Position numbers and translations under genes: made by a program
Notes under the pieces: generated by a model
Database searches by the model: none
The model's input: the letters and a program-made list of their open reading frames with translations, nothing else
What the model was told of the DNA's origin: nothing
Shown here: positions 44,973 to 56,562 of the stretch, one piece after another
Layout: every line of letters starts with the position of its first letter
How positions within the stretch are numbered: position 1 is the first letter of the stretch
Assembly: GCA_033064195.1 (NCBI GenBank)
Contig: JARBJD010000074.1
Coordinates: forward strand, 1-64,000
DNA length: 64,000 bases
Reading direction: 5' to 3'
Origin: Blattamonas nauphoetae
Lineage: Eukaryota > Preaxostyla > Oxymonadida

Positions 44973-46254
44973 TCATTTGAATTGGGCGACTTGAACGACG
45001 CCATCCCCATCAGTCCAGATAAAGAGATCGCAATCTGACAGTTGTGTCATCGCCTCAAAAGCATCAGAGAGTGCAGCGGCCGACGCTGGATTGAAACGAT
45101 TTCCCCACAAGAAGAACGACTCAATTGATGTATTCTTCTCCAATGCTGATGCGAGAGCAATGACACCAGGTGGGGTGATACCATTATACTGGAGGTTGAG
45201 ACTGGAAATACTGATGTGATTGTGAAAACAGACTATGAAAGAGTGTTTGTTGCGAGAATGCCCTCTGCAAGCTTTGCACAACCTTTGTCTCCAATGTGAT
45301 TCGCAGACAGATCAAGGTACGTGATAAGGGAACTAGAGAATAAAAAGAAAGACGAGAGACGAACTTCTGTTGTAATAGTCGGCCTATCATGCCCCCACCT
45401 TGGACAGCAAGTTCGTTTCTAATGTCTGGTTTGATGAAAAAGGGAATCCAGACCCTCGAAGAGAAAGTTTCTTCATTGATTGGTTCCGTTTAAGTGCATC
45501 ACAAAGACTCTCAAGATGACTATCACGAACTCTGTTTTTTGAGAGATCGATGGCTTCCAATGTCGAATTTGACAGAAGCATGGACGAAAAGTGAATAATC
45601 GTTTCTCCTTGTAAACTTTCGACTCTTGGATTAGAGAGACTGATCTCCTTCAGAGACTTATTAGTGAGGAGTGCAGTGGAGAGAGCAATAACCGATTCAG
45701 TTTGGAGTTCGCAATCAGAGACATTAATGGATTCAAGATGATCATTTAGTTGAAGCATCTCAGCAAATTGCATGCCTCCTTCATTTTCAATTTTGTTGCC
45801 TTGGATATTCAAAGAGAGAAGGTGTTCATCTGCCATGAGGCAGACATTGAGAAGTTTCACTGATTGTGTATCGTAGCGATTATATTCGAGATTTAAATGA
45901 TGAAGACTATGATGAGTCTAAGCAAAAAAGGATGTGAATGTAGAAATATGTGAAACTTCGATGAAAGAAGCGAGTGCTTGTGCAGATTCTTCTCCCAGGC
46001 GATTATAGCCTAAATTCAGAGTCTGCAGAGTTTGAACTGGCTCAAGAACCTGTAGTAGAGCGATTAGCTGCATATCAGTGACTCGTTTATGGAAGAGTTC
46101 TTTGCTACGACCCTCCAATTTGATTTCAATGAGTGGTCTGATAGTGATGAATGAAGATAGAATCAAACTCAACTTTCAACTGTTCCTCAAGAGTTGGTAT
46201 CACTTCTTGCTCATATTGGTTGAAAATAGTTCGGCAACTTTCAACGAGAGACAT
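44973..46254 (-). CDS. Leucine-rich repeat protein, LRRC34/ribonuclease-inhibitor type
   Basis: Exons on the minus strand: 46254-46181, 46137-45957, 45917-45234, 45201-44973; introns 46180-46138 (43 nt), 45956-45918 (39 nt) and 45233-45202 (32 nt). Repeats are of the ribonuclease-inhibitor type: LNLGYNRLGEESAQAL, LNIQGNKIENEGG, IDLSKNRVRDSHLESL, LDLSANHIGDKGCAKL and LNLQYNGITPPGV. The C-terminus (SFFLWGNRFNPASAAALSD, then TDGDGVVQVAQ) matches the cap of LRRC34-like proteins. Exon 3 needs one frame change near 45410, within a run of five G: with one G less the repeats run through smoothly. A very short (22 nt) intron would also restore phase, but I think a sequencing indel is more likely. The role is probably protein binding; partner unknown. 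Confidence 0.75.
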
Positions 46255-46332
46255 TAAAATATTGGGTTGATCAATCTAGACAGAGAAGAACAATCAAGAT
46301 TACACAGAAAGACAAAGAAAAATGAAGACAAA

Positions 46333-49300
46333 TTATTGTTTTTTCCGATTTGAACGAATACTCGGAACAGATTCAGTGGAATACATGCTGCGGATGGCTT
46401 CCTCTCTGGCTCGTGCCTGTTGTTCTTTCTGTTCTTTCATTTTTTGTCTCCGAAGGGCTTTGTATTCTTTAATCTGTTTCAGTCGTCTGGAAACATTCTC
46501 CTTGACAGACAATCGGTGAGGCTGTCCATCACTAATATCTTGGCTGAAATCATCGCATGGACTTTCTGCTCCCTTCGAAGGTGGAACATCAAGTCCCTGA
46601 ACGTGTTTGTCGTCTAATCTTCCAAAAGGGCCAGAATCTTCTCCATTGATATCATTTTCGAGGATCAGTGTGGAGAGCTGTCTCGTAAACCGACCACCAA
46701 CTGAAACAGCGACCTTCTCGTTTGGCGGGAGCGGTTGAGAGCGCAGATTATCCTCGACCGGGCTCAATCTGTACCGACTGTTCGTTGGTGCGTTGTCGTG
46801 AAAGTCCAAAGAGAGATTTTTCGAATCTGGGACTGGAATCAGGTGATGTTCATCTTCAGAATCATCATCTTTTGAACTAGCGTCGGAACTTGGTTCATGC
46901 TGCGACAGATTTGGATTGTGTCGACGTTTATGTCGACCATGAGTGGTCTGTTGTGCAAATTTTTCTTTTTCTTCCTTCCGTTCTTTCATTTTCATCAAAA
47001 GTTGAGTGGGAACAGGGGGAGGTGACATCAATGGATTTTGATTCTCAGGTTCAGTGTGGCTCTTGTTTTTCTTTTTTTCTTTTGGAGGGAGGAAGAGTGA
47101 GATGCGTTGTAGCGTTGAAGGAAAGAGGAGGTGTGAAAACGGGTCGAGAAGAGATGACATCACCCGGAGACGATGATACGAACTGAAAAAAGTCGAGTCA
47201 AAGAATGGCACACGGTCGGAAGTGAGGTGGATACCCTTTTTCGAGGCGAACGGTCACCTCATCAAAATTGTGCAGATCAGCAAGGACGAGATCATTCTGC
47301 CTGTCTTTTCTTTTTCCAGGGACAGAGAAATACAGTTCTTCATCCTTTTTCTCTTTCGCCTTCTTAAGTTCCTGTTTGATTTGTTTGGCTTCTTCTATTT
47401 CTTCGGTTTTCCGCTGTTCTATATTCTGTAAATTAGATCCGTCACCAATTCTGAAAGCTGCATCCACATTTCTCCACATTTCTTTCTCATGCCGCTTTTC
47501 TTCATTCTCTACCAATTTATATTCTCCATTGTCAATGGACTGCAGATAATTCATGTAGTACACGAAGAAGTTGTTCATCACTTCATCCAGGATCCCAGCG
47601 CATTCAGCCTCTCGGAGACAGTAGCACCTCACCATGGAATTCAAGTAAAAACGGCCAGTCACCGTCTCGAATGTCACGTATGCATGCTGAACGAGATATG
47701 ACAATCTCTCTTCAATCGTCTCGTCTGTTTTTCCTTTGAAAGGAAAATCGAGAAGGCGTTTGATTGCCTGGGCCGAAAATGTTCCTTTGCATGGGGCAAG
47801 ATGGGCAAGGTCAGCCAATCTGGCAGGTTTGATTCCAGTCTGTCCCGGATTCGAGAACATCATCGTTCTGAATGAAGATATTGACAATGGTTCTTTCGAG
47901 TACGGGAGGAGCTGTGTGATAAGATGAACGGGAGTTAGCGTCGGACGTGTTTTGAGGAGATTGCAGGCGGTGTGGATGCAGTATGGAAGATCTCCACATG
48001 CCTGTGCTAAACAATCTGCATCATGATTGGAGATAAACGCTGACTGAGTGGAAACACCTGTTGGTCCAAGAATGGAATTGATAAGTGCAATACTATCGTC
48101 TCGACGTAAGGGAGCCAATTTGAGTTGGAGGAGAGCAAGTGGTGATGCGAGTGTTGGGAATTGGATGTGTCGGTGGGATGTGATGAGAACAATGGTGTTA
48201 GAAAGGATTGGAATCAGTGGTGATATCTGTTCGTATGTTGAGGCATTCTCGAGGAGAAGCACAATCGGAGAGGATCCATTCTGTTGCGAAGAAACTGATG
48301 GTGCACGTGTCGAGGATCGTTGGAATGATGTGTCCTGTGTGAGAAGAGACGATGCTTCCCCAAAGTGACCGTGGTTGGATTGCACTGATGTTGACATGGT
48401 CCGAGTAAATGCTGAGCTTGGTGATACGGAGAGAAGACCAGATCCATTGAATTGGTTGGACAGAGGGAGAACAACTGCACACCCTTGTTGGGAAGGAGAC
48501 ATGGGAATTGATTTTGGAGTGTGAAATTCTGGGGTCTCAACTTGAAATTTGTCATTGTCCTGACGATTCCTTTCCTGATCAAGAGTTTGGGAGTACCTCG
48601 TTGGAGTCGAAGAGATGGAGCTGTGGAGTGGTGATGTGCCAAGAAGTCCAGACGTTATTGGGAACGGTGGTATTGTGATAGACTGACGGATATTTGATAG
48701 ATGGACAAGATCTGAAGGAGGAGTGGAAAAAACGGTTGCCTTGGGGGAAGGATAATTGGAGGGCCGTTTTGGGGGGTCCGGTGCAGGAGGGACTTTTTGT
48801 GGGGTCGGATTGTCTGACAGGAGACTGGACGAAGCATGAAAAGTCGAAGGCGCTAAACTTTGGAATGATTGTTGAGATGGCGATGAAGGAGGTGTCCGGA
48901 AAACAAGAGCGTCATCATCGCTTGGAAAGGGATCAGAAAAGTTGGGTCTCTGGTTGAAGAGAGACGTGTACAATGAAGCGATTATTTGATCAGAACAGTT
49001 TGATAGTTCCGATAGGGAACGTCCAGCACTCAGCAAAATCAAGCGCATTCCTTCAACTGATGAAAGCTTTGGTTGATTCACCCCTTGAAGGTCTAAGACA
49101 AATCCAATCCCACTTCCCTTGAACTTATAGAACAGATTTTGGGCGAGTGAGGTCTTCCCCACACAAAGGCCCCCCGAAATACATACCACACGGCATTTGG
49201 TGGGATTAGTTCCGACAAAGACACGAATATCCTCAATCTCCTGTTTTCGGCCGACAAATGACGAGTCCCTGAAGTCAAACTCCGGTTGAGATGGACTGCC

Positions 49301-50195
49301 AAAATGATCGGATTTTGGTCTTGAGTCCGAGATGGCGAAGGATGACATCGTCTTCTGGGTATGCAATCGTTCAGCTTTCAGGAGACGCTCCTCGATGAGC
49401 GACGGCTCCATCCTTTTCAGTCCGCCATCCCTTCTCAAAAAGGCCGAGAATCGATCGCGATGAGTAAAGTACACAGGTGCTGGGCCTCTCCGCACAACAA
49501 TTCTCACTACAAAGAGATCCTCATTCCGTGCTAAGCAGATATCGTCAAGAAAGGCAAGCATACGAGCATCGTGATAGAGAACTGGGAGAAAATCCATGTG
49601 ATACAATTGAGGGTCGACCTGCGGTCTGAAACGATCGATCGCCGAATCTAATCCAAGACGAAGAAAATCTCGGTCTTTTCGATTGATTTCGACACCCTTG
49701 ATCTTTCCATCATCTTCTACGCCTGGATAGAATGATGAAAACATAAATCAATGCAATACCGAAAAAAATACGTCCGCCTGTCGTATTTAAAAACGCATTG
49801 ATGTATTCCTTACAAATCTTGAGGATTGTTTCAGACAATTTGGACGTAAATTGAACTGCTTTGAACTCAGTATTTCTATCTTCCTCTACAGTAATGATAT
49901 CTCCATAATATAGTATATCCTGTGAACGAATGGAAGAAGGATTCATTGAAGAAAGCGCTGAATCTGTAGGGAGTGGTGATGGAGATGGTACTTCGAATGG
50001 TTTGTCACAAGATGTTTGTCCGGTTTGGTAAGGATCAGAGAAGTCTGTCGGTGACGAAAATTCCTGAGGAAATGATGATTTCGGAGAATGTAATGCGAGA
50101 GGTGGTGATTTATCCAATGGAACTTTTGAGGGTACCTGGATAAATCCTGGAGGAAGTGAATTTGGAGTAGCGGTCTTAAAAGCAGAATCATGCAT
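46333..50195 (-). CDS. Schlafen-type AlbA_2 plus NB-ARC (STAND NTPase) protein
   Basis: Exons 50195-49760, 49722-47235 and 47182-46333; introns of 37 and 52 nt; product 1,257 residues. The first ~100 residues are Ser/Pro-rich. The first splice joins NTTGGRIFFG to VEDDGKIKGVE, restoring an AlbA_2 (Schlafen) domain at about residues 105-285 with EFKAV, the AFLNTTGG core and YFTHRDRFSAFLRR. An NB-ARC-like module follows: FVGRKQEIEDI, Walker A GGLCVGKTS (~327), a Ser/Pro-rich insert of about 300 residues, a Walker B position reading VILLLENAS (~632; acidic pair weak), LITSHR, and the GLPL-like CGDLPYC (~724), then a winged-helix-like part. The last 280 residues are charged with a basic coiled coil. 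STAND proteins act as switchable signalling hubs, often in immunity or cell death; that role is inference here. No start codon is closer to the neighbours. Confidence 0.78.
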
Positions 50196-50213
50196 AGTAG
50201 AATTCAGAATTCA

Positions 50214-50429
50214 TCATAAAATGAAATAGTACGTGAAACAACAAACAAGTGTGCCCATTTCAAAGGTCAATGGACAGGAACATTTCGGACATCCTTGACT
50301 GGTCCGAAGATGGTTGATAATGCATTCTTTACAAAACGAATTGTTGCAGCAGGGAGATATTACAAAATTCTGATTAGTTTTGTGACATATTCCACAGATA
50401 CCTCGTTCCATTCGAGTAAAACCCATCAT
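50214..50429 (-). CDS. Small RING-finger protein, or 5' exon of the AlbA_2/NB-ARC gene
   Basis: Seventy-one codons from the ATG at 50429. The core is CGICHKTNQNFVISPCC, then NNSFCKEC and CPKC, a C4C4-like RING close to that of RBBP6-type ubiquitin ligases. Its stop codon lies only 18 bp before the start of the AlbA_2/NB-ARC gene on the same strand. A GT-AG intron 50246-50175 (72 nt; donor GTTTG, acceptor CTTTTAAG) would fuse the RING in phase to that gene from residue 8 onward, giving a 1,311-residue RING-AlbA_2-NB-ARC protein. As an independent gene it would be a very small E3 ligase. Upstream, the cullin ends 89 bp away. Confidence 0.6.
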   Translation of the reverse strand: MMGFTRMERGICGICHKTNQNFVISPCCNNSFCKECIINHLRTSQGCPKCSCPLTFEMGTLVCCFTYYFIL

Positions 50430-50518
50430 TGATTGTTTGGATTCAGTGATTTGAGAAAGGGAGGGGAAATAGAAATGGGAACACCTTATCAACCCTGAAG
50501 TGAAAATTAATGCAAGAA

Positions 50519-53227
50519 TTAACTTTTGAGGATGATTCGATCATTTTGTTTTGCATCACGTTCGATGTAATCTCTCTCAATTAGATCCTCAACACCAAGC
50601 TTAATCTCTTTTGTTGTTGGATGGAAAAGATTGAGTTGTTCGAGGACATTGGTCTGGAGCTGGGTGAACTCAATACCTTTTGCAGCCTTGACAATTCGGC
50701 AGATTGCACATTGGATCTGGAATTTTCTCAATTCATCAACGGCTGTCGCAATACCCTTCTTTTCAAAAGCACTCAAGACGGATGGAGCTTGGATTCTGAA
50801 TTTCTTTTTGATTGGATCATGGGCAATGTTGAACGCAACTTTGTCTGTTTCTTTCAGATCTGTGGTCTCTTCTGATGAATCACCAATAACACACAGAATT
50901 GGGTTCTTGGGATTCATGAGTGAAATGACGAGACGTTTGGTTTCAGCCTGGTCGAGACCCAGGCGAGTGGCGATATCGACGAAAGAAAAAGTTCCTTCGT
51001 TGAATTCTGACAACAGATTGCCCTGTTCACTTGTCATTGTGACCTCGCAAGTCTTCTTGGCAAATTTTAATGACATGACCAATGTTGCATTGGAATGAAG
51101 CCATCGAAGAGAACGATTGTTGTGTCTTGATTTGTAGAACTTCTCAAATGCAGCAAGTGCATTCTGAAGAACGGGTTTCAGCTGTAACTCTCTGTACATG
51201 AAACGAGGCCAGTGAGAATCGGTGATAATTTGAACTTGAAGATCGATGTTGAGATTCAAGCGTTCGTCGACCACGTAAGTGTCGAAAGCTTCTTGCAATG
51301 TGTTCGCAGACGAATGATCGCTGAACATTCCATCCATATCCGCAGTGAAAGCATGTCCATGCTGATTTTTCAAGAGTGTTAGGAAATAACGTTCAGTTTC
51401 TTCTTGGAAGGTGGATTGATCATATTGAGTGAGTAATCTCTTTGCGAGTAGTGTCTTGTAATTTTCCATGAATTTATCTTTTTCATGGAGATAATTTAGA
51501 AGAGCGACAACTTCATCGAAGGTCGTTTTCACAAAATCATCGACCTGTTGGGCTTGCTTCTTCTTGACAAAATCGTCCACAAAGATGGCCAAAAGCTCTG
51601 GGCATGATTTACCAACCGAGGTTTGATTGAGGAAATCCGTAAAAGCGTTCTTGATAGCATCGTTGAAGAATTTGTTTGACTGGAAGCACTCGAGATACAT
51701 TTTGTTGAATCGACTGTATAGCTTCAGGAGTGAATCGACAAATTCAACGTTCTGTTGGGTCTCGTTGACGACTTTCTTGACAGTCTTCTTAATGATCTTC
51801 TTTTTCTTCTTTTTGGGGGCATCAGCAGCATCTCCTTCACCTCCCTCTGCTCCATCTTCACCGGTCTCTTTTGGGGCCGGTTCTGCGGGCTCTGCAGCGT
51901 CGTCATCTCCTTCTGCCTTTGCACTCTTCTTCTTCTTCTTCTTCTTTTTCTTTTTAGCTCCGTCTTCCGGTTCCGGTTCGTCTTTGACCATTCCTTCTTC
52001 GGCTTCTGGTTTTGCCTCGTCTTTTGCTGGTTTTTTTGCTTCCTTCGGAGCTCCTTCATTCTTCTGGATGATTTCTTGATTCTTCATCATCTCATTTCCA
52101 ACGGACATCATGTACACCTGGAAATCTTTTGACATGGGGATAATTCCGATTCCATTGTCAAGATTACGCATCAACGAATACATGCGAGCAAGATCTTCTA
52201 ATTTGTTACCTTCGACAAGTTGAACGAACCCAGAATGTTCCATATCCAGGAGTTCTTTCACGTGTTTTTGGAGGAGTTCAACGATGAGTGTATCACGAAC
52301 GGGTATTTGAGAGGAAGATGACATGTAGTTCTTAATACGTTGATTTTCAGCAGCAAATGCATTTTCACACTGAAGCAAAAACATGGAAGGTATGGAGACA
52401 AGTCAAACCTTGATCATGTACTCAGGAGATGTATCAGTTTGGAGCGCCTTAGTAGCCATATTACGATAAAATGTTGATGTCCTGCTCAGATACTCGCGCT
52501 CGAGATCACGATAGTACGTTTTATCTTTTGGATCCATCATGATAAACAACTTGGAAAAGAGATAAATAACGTGAAAGAAGAAATATACATCAACAGCATT
52601 TTTGAGCATTGTCACATCAACAGCTTCTCCATCTCTGTCCTTATCGATAAATGAAAGAATCAGATTTTGGGAAGTTTTATGAAGATCCTTGAAGACACGA
52701 GTTCTGAACTGAGTATAAGCAAATGGTTGGAGTTGTTGAATGGTATTATCCTCTTCTCCGGGTTTTGAAGTTTTTGGATTGAAGTATCCATTGTCCTATG
52801 TGATGGAAAAATGTTTTGATTGAAGTAGATGTTTTGAATCATACGAGGTGAGAGTATAGCAATGAGATAATCTTGCAGAACAATTTGAATCTGTACCAGC
52901 GAACTGAAAGTTCTGACAAGAATTGTTGGTCCCGAAGGTCCTTGAGAATTGGCATGATCACTCCTGTGCAAAGGTTGACGATATATGCCTGAATATGATT
53001 GGCAAGAATTTTCTGAGTCTCATGTTGTTTAACTCTTGGAACAAACACGTAAGAAATGAATCGAGGGCATACAATCCGTAAACTTTGTTGGTGTAATCGA
53101 GGTACTGCTTCAGCTCCCACGGGCGCGAAGAGCCTCCCTCAATTAAGATTTTGATCTCCTCCAGACCCTTTTCGAGATGAGTCCATGTCTCTTCAGCTTG
53201 CTGAACGTATGCAGGTGGACGAGACAT
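50519..53227 (-). CDS. Cullin (CUL1-like scaffold of a cullin-RING ubiquitin ligase)
   Basis: Exons 53227-53073, 53034-52845, 52795-52409 and 52369-50519; introns of 38, 49 and 39 nt; product 860 residues. Splicing restores cullin signatures: VRWYRFKLFCKIISLLYSHL, SFIDKDRDGEAVDVTMLKNAVD, DFVKTTFDEVVALLNYLHEKDKF and LLAKRLL. The C-terminal winged helix has ICRIVKAAKG, in which the lysine at about residue 804 corresponds to the NEDD8 site, and ends DLIERDYIERD. It is about 100 residues longer than typical because of an Ala/Glu/Lys-rich insert (about residues 340-450) with a run of ten lysines, placed between N-terminal cullin repeats. The insert is likely a flexible loop. The RING protein next door is not RBX1-like, so the proximity is not evidence for partnership. 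Confidence 0.92.
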
Positions 53228-53443
53228 TCGTCTAAGATCGGGCCCTATTTTTTATTTATCGAGCTTGATTCATTGTTTTTCACCTTCAAAAGATATATTT
53301 TTGCGAGGAGATAACATATACAATGTGGGAGAATATGAAATAGTTGATGAAACCCACTGGTGAATGATTCACGCTGAGAAAACCGGTTCAAATTGTTTCA
53401 TATCAACAAAAAAGGAAATGAAGGTAATAGCCGATTATCACGA

Positions 53444-55455
53444 TCAATGACGGTGAGAATGGCCAGAGCGAGAAGATCGGTGAGATGATGATTTTGCTGA
53501 GGGTTGATCAACAAGAAAAGCAAGAGATGGTGAAGGATTGAAATTTCGCTCCACCTTTGTGTCTGTTTCGTCTTCTTCAGCAGACCGGAGAAGAGCAGAA
53601 ATGTCAAAGTCCATCGTGGTACTCTCAGAAGGACTGTTCCTGTCCTCCTCATCATCTTCAGTCACATACAACGCACCGACCACTGGCGGGAGGAAGGGAG
53701 ACTCCACAAGACGAACTGTCTTCCCGTCATTCAGAACCTGTTCGTCATCCGGTTCATCCCTCTTCGTTGGAATGACTGCTTCTTCGTCATCTTCTGATCC
53801 AAATAACCCCTCAATGTCAACATTTGAGCCAGTCGACGGCTCGTTGTCCGGATTCGGTTGCTCGCTGTCTGGAGTCTGTTCTTCCTTGTCGCTGATAATT
53901 TTCGCTCGATCAAAAAGATCTCTTGCCGATGAATTGATCCGTTGGAAGGCTGCTTTCCCAAAAGGATTGTTCTTTGCATCGTCCTGTCGACGCCCTCGTA
54001 TTTCCTTTTCGGTCTCTTGGGCACGGAAAGGGTTGATCGATGTGAGTGTTTCTTTCATTTTGATCTCCAACTGCGGTGTGAGTGCCGATGTAGTGGCATG
54101 AGAGGGGTCCTTTCCTTCCTGCGTGGATGCTACGTCAAGTTTCCGGAGGACCTCCGCGAGTTCTTTCTGCAATTTCGAGACAAACACAGAATCTTGCTCG
54201 CTGTTCCGGTCTTTGGCAGCCTGAATTTGGGCTCGTAGTTCAGAGCTTCGCTTTACCAGCTCTCCCCGAGATTGGGGCTGAACAATGAAACAAAGCCATC
54301 AGCAAACCTGTGACCTGCGTTGTCCTTGCGGTCTGTTCTGTCCCATTCGGTTCGCAGTGGGTGCACTGACACTTCGACGCCGACTGGAACGCTCGAGCTC
54401 TGCTGCAGTTGGGAGAGATTCTCCAGGTCGGTTTGTTTCCCATTCTTTCGCCCACTGGATGACTTCTGCCTGACAAAGGTAAGAGTGATGAGATCGATAC
54501 CATGGTTGGGGCCTGGTTTGAGAAGAAAGAGAATTTATAATCCTTCATTTCAAGGGTATGACTGAATTGTATTCTTGCTAGCTTTGTTGTCTGAGGAGAT
54601 TTTGGGCCAAGATGTGGTGTGGTTGCGTAGGGAGTCTTTCCATCTGTGATTGATTGAATCCTCCCGATTTTATATGAACTATGTTCACCCTCAAAAAAAT
54701 TGATTCGACAAAACAGCTCTCGAACAGCACTATCAAAATCGGCTCGAGTAAGCAGCTAAATCGAGAGATATAGTAAAGATTTGGAGACAGACTTTTTCGA
54801 TATCTCGGCGTGTAACGAAAGCTGCCAGAAAATCTCTGTGTTCAAATTCGAGTTGATAAGAATCAGATGTTGATTTGAGAGTTGCATGAATCCCGAGAGA
54901 ATCGCGATTTGACGATGGGTAACCTTGATCGATGAATGGACCAGATGAATCTCCACGGATTCTTGGTCTCGGCTGGAACATAAATGGAGACGTACGCATT
55001 GCGAAAAGTGAAGGAATGAACCTCTTGTTTGCGTCGTTGGGGAATCTCTGTTGTATAGATGTCAGATGTTTGATTCTTAAAGGCGAAACTTCCGCCAGTT
55101 TCCTTTTGGCTAAAAGCTAGCAAGTGTTCCAGTTTTTGCTTTTCTTGTCGATTGTTGAGGTGCTCGTATCGCTCAGCAAGAACGGCTTGTCGTTCGATTT
55201 CTGATAAGTTCTGGAGGCTATTGAATGGGATTGAAAAAAAAGAAAATTCATGTAAAATGAAATTGGAAAGATTGATGGAATGTCTTGATGATCCAACTTG
55301 ATTGCTAAGGGGAAAAACGTCGTTTCAAACCGCAATCTGTCTTCATCATCATAGATGAGTTCAGGATTAATTGTTGCTAAAACATCTTTCTGGGGTGTCC
55401 GGTTGAATCGGTGTCCCTGCATTTCAGTGGGCTTTAGTGGAGTTGTACTCATCAT
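53444..55455 (-). CDS. RTF1: RTF1 subunit of the PAF1 transcription elongation complex
   Basis: Six exons: 55455-55298, 55217-55022, 54972-54793, 54755-54501, 54469-54308, 54277-53444; introns of 80, 49, 37, 31 and 30 nt; product about 594 residues. After splicing, the N-terminal part reads YDDEDRLRFE and then LSEIERQAVLAERYEHL, as in RTF1. The Plus-3 domain (about residues 150-285) follows: DFDSAVRELFCRINFFEG, SYKIGRIQSI, the FSFFSN loop and EVIQWAKEW, which ends in a PTAAELE motif. The C-terminal half is a coiled coil (VSKLQKELAEVLRKL) with acidic, disordered sequence and a His/Ser-rich end. RTF1 couples elongating RNA polymerase II to histone H2B ubiquitylation. The first intron is longer than the rest and its borders are the least certain. 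The start is the first of a double ATG. Confidence 0.85.
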
Positions 55456-55526
55456 CGAGGAGCACTCGAACTGAGACGGGCCCACAATGAATTTTGGCAC
55501 ACCCCATGGAAGCTAATCGCTCCGTC

Positions 55527-55672
55527 TTTTTCTATCATCCAGTATCAATCGAAAGGAAACAATAAATGAGGACTGAAAGTGATACAATATCAAAAACTTT
55601 AAAGATTTTCATAATAGATTCCTCTGATTCAACAACAGTATCATTTCCTAAATCAGTTTGCATCGAGGAGGA
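55527..55672 (-). pseudogene. Duplicated 5' end (exon 1, intron 1) of the EF-hand gene
   Basis: These 146 bp are identical to 56417-56562, which contain exon 1, intron 1 and the start of exon 2 of the neighbouring EF-hand gene. Beyond the identity, on the exon 2 side, the copy continues as GACGGAGCGATTAGCTTCC, which resembles the second EF-hand exon rather than the first. It has one A/T fewer after the acceptor, so the EF loop would be out of frame. It lies in the 300-bp gap between the EF-hand gene and RTF1, 70 bp upstream of the RTF1 start, and may now serve only as RTF1 upstream sequence. Confidence 0.7.
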
Positions 55673-55757
55673 AATAGTTCACATTCAAATCTCTCAGATA
55701 CATCAAGAAAAGGAATGCAAGGGAGAAATAATATCAAAAGAACATTGAATTTCGAGG

Positions 55758-56553
55758 TTAATCAAAACATATTTTCTTGCCATCTCTCTTCGTCTTCTCA
55801 ATGAGGCGAGCCGCAGTTAATTCATTAAATCCATTCTCCACCATAATATCAAGAAGGGTTTCATCTTTCACACCGCGCTTGACACTATAGAGATCACGAA
55901 CTGATGAATCAGACAAACTTGTCGAATATCCACTCAAGCCATTCTTCTGGGATTCTGGTCATCATAGATTCATATAGATCCAAGAATGAAACTTTGTCAT
56001 CACCATTTGTATCCAGTGTCATGAATTCTGAGATGTAGCTTTGGATGGCATCTTCAGGAACTCCATCCTCTTTTAAAACTTGAGAAATCGACTCTCTCGT
56101 AATAAAACCATGATGTGGCGGAGATGCATCGAATTTCTTGAATTGAGCGAGTACGTTCAATTCGCAGACTTCTTCATTTCGCCTCATATTTGCGAACTGA
56201 ATGAGGAGAAAGAACACGACTCACAGAGAATGTATGCAAACCTCATGGAAGCTAATAACACCATCTCTATCCTTGTCAACACGTTTGATCATGTCTTTGA
56301 TGGTTTGCTGAAAGTTGAATCGTGATGAAAAGCGAGAACGGCATCATACAATTGAGGGATAAAACTGGACAGATTTAAGAATCATCTTCACTTCATCAAA
56401 ATCAATCACTCCGTCATTTTTCTATCATCCAGTATCAATCGAAAGGAAACAATAAATGAGGACTGAAAGTGATACAATATCAAAAACTTTAAAGATTTTC
56501 ATAATAGATTCCTCTGATTCAACAACAGTATCATTTCCTAAATCAGTTTGCAT
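55758..56553 (-). CDS. Four-EF-hand calcium-binding protein
   Basis: Exons 56553-56476, 56421-56350, 56307-56242, 56196-55919 and 55884-55758; introns of 54, 42, 45 and 34 nt; product 206 residues. EF1 loop DIKNDGVIDFDE (residues 25-36) is formed across the first intron. EF2 is DKDRDGVISFHE (about 61-72). EF3 is degenerate (FDASPPHHGFITRES). EF4 is DTNGDDKVSFLD. A C-terminal segment (VKRGVKDETLLDIMVENGF) is not EF-hand and could be a small helical binding module. The first and second loops have complete calcium ligands. The general build is calmodulin/centrin-like; I would not name the subfamily. Its start is 48 bp from the divergent RPB3 gene. Confidence 0.85.
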
Positions 56554-56562
56554 CGAGGAGGA
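56417..56562. repeat. 146-bp direct repeat, parental copy (copy B)
   Basis: Identical over 146 bp to 55527-55672, 890 bp away in the same orientation. It covers exon 1 and intron 1 of the EF-hand gene, including the untranslated side that faces RPB3. Confidence 0.9.

Noticed and set aside
50214-50429. RING protein as RBX1, partner of the adjacent cullin
   Set aside because: RBX1 has an extra zinc site and a typical WxxxCPLC-like end; this one resembles the C4C4 RING of RBBP6.
52540-52570. 21-nt GT-AG intron in the cullin third exon (GTTATTTATCTC...CCAAG)
   Set aside because: The frame stays open across it and the length is below the other introns; the sequence can be coding, so I kept it in the exon.
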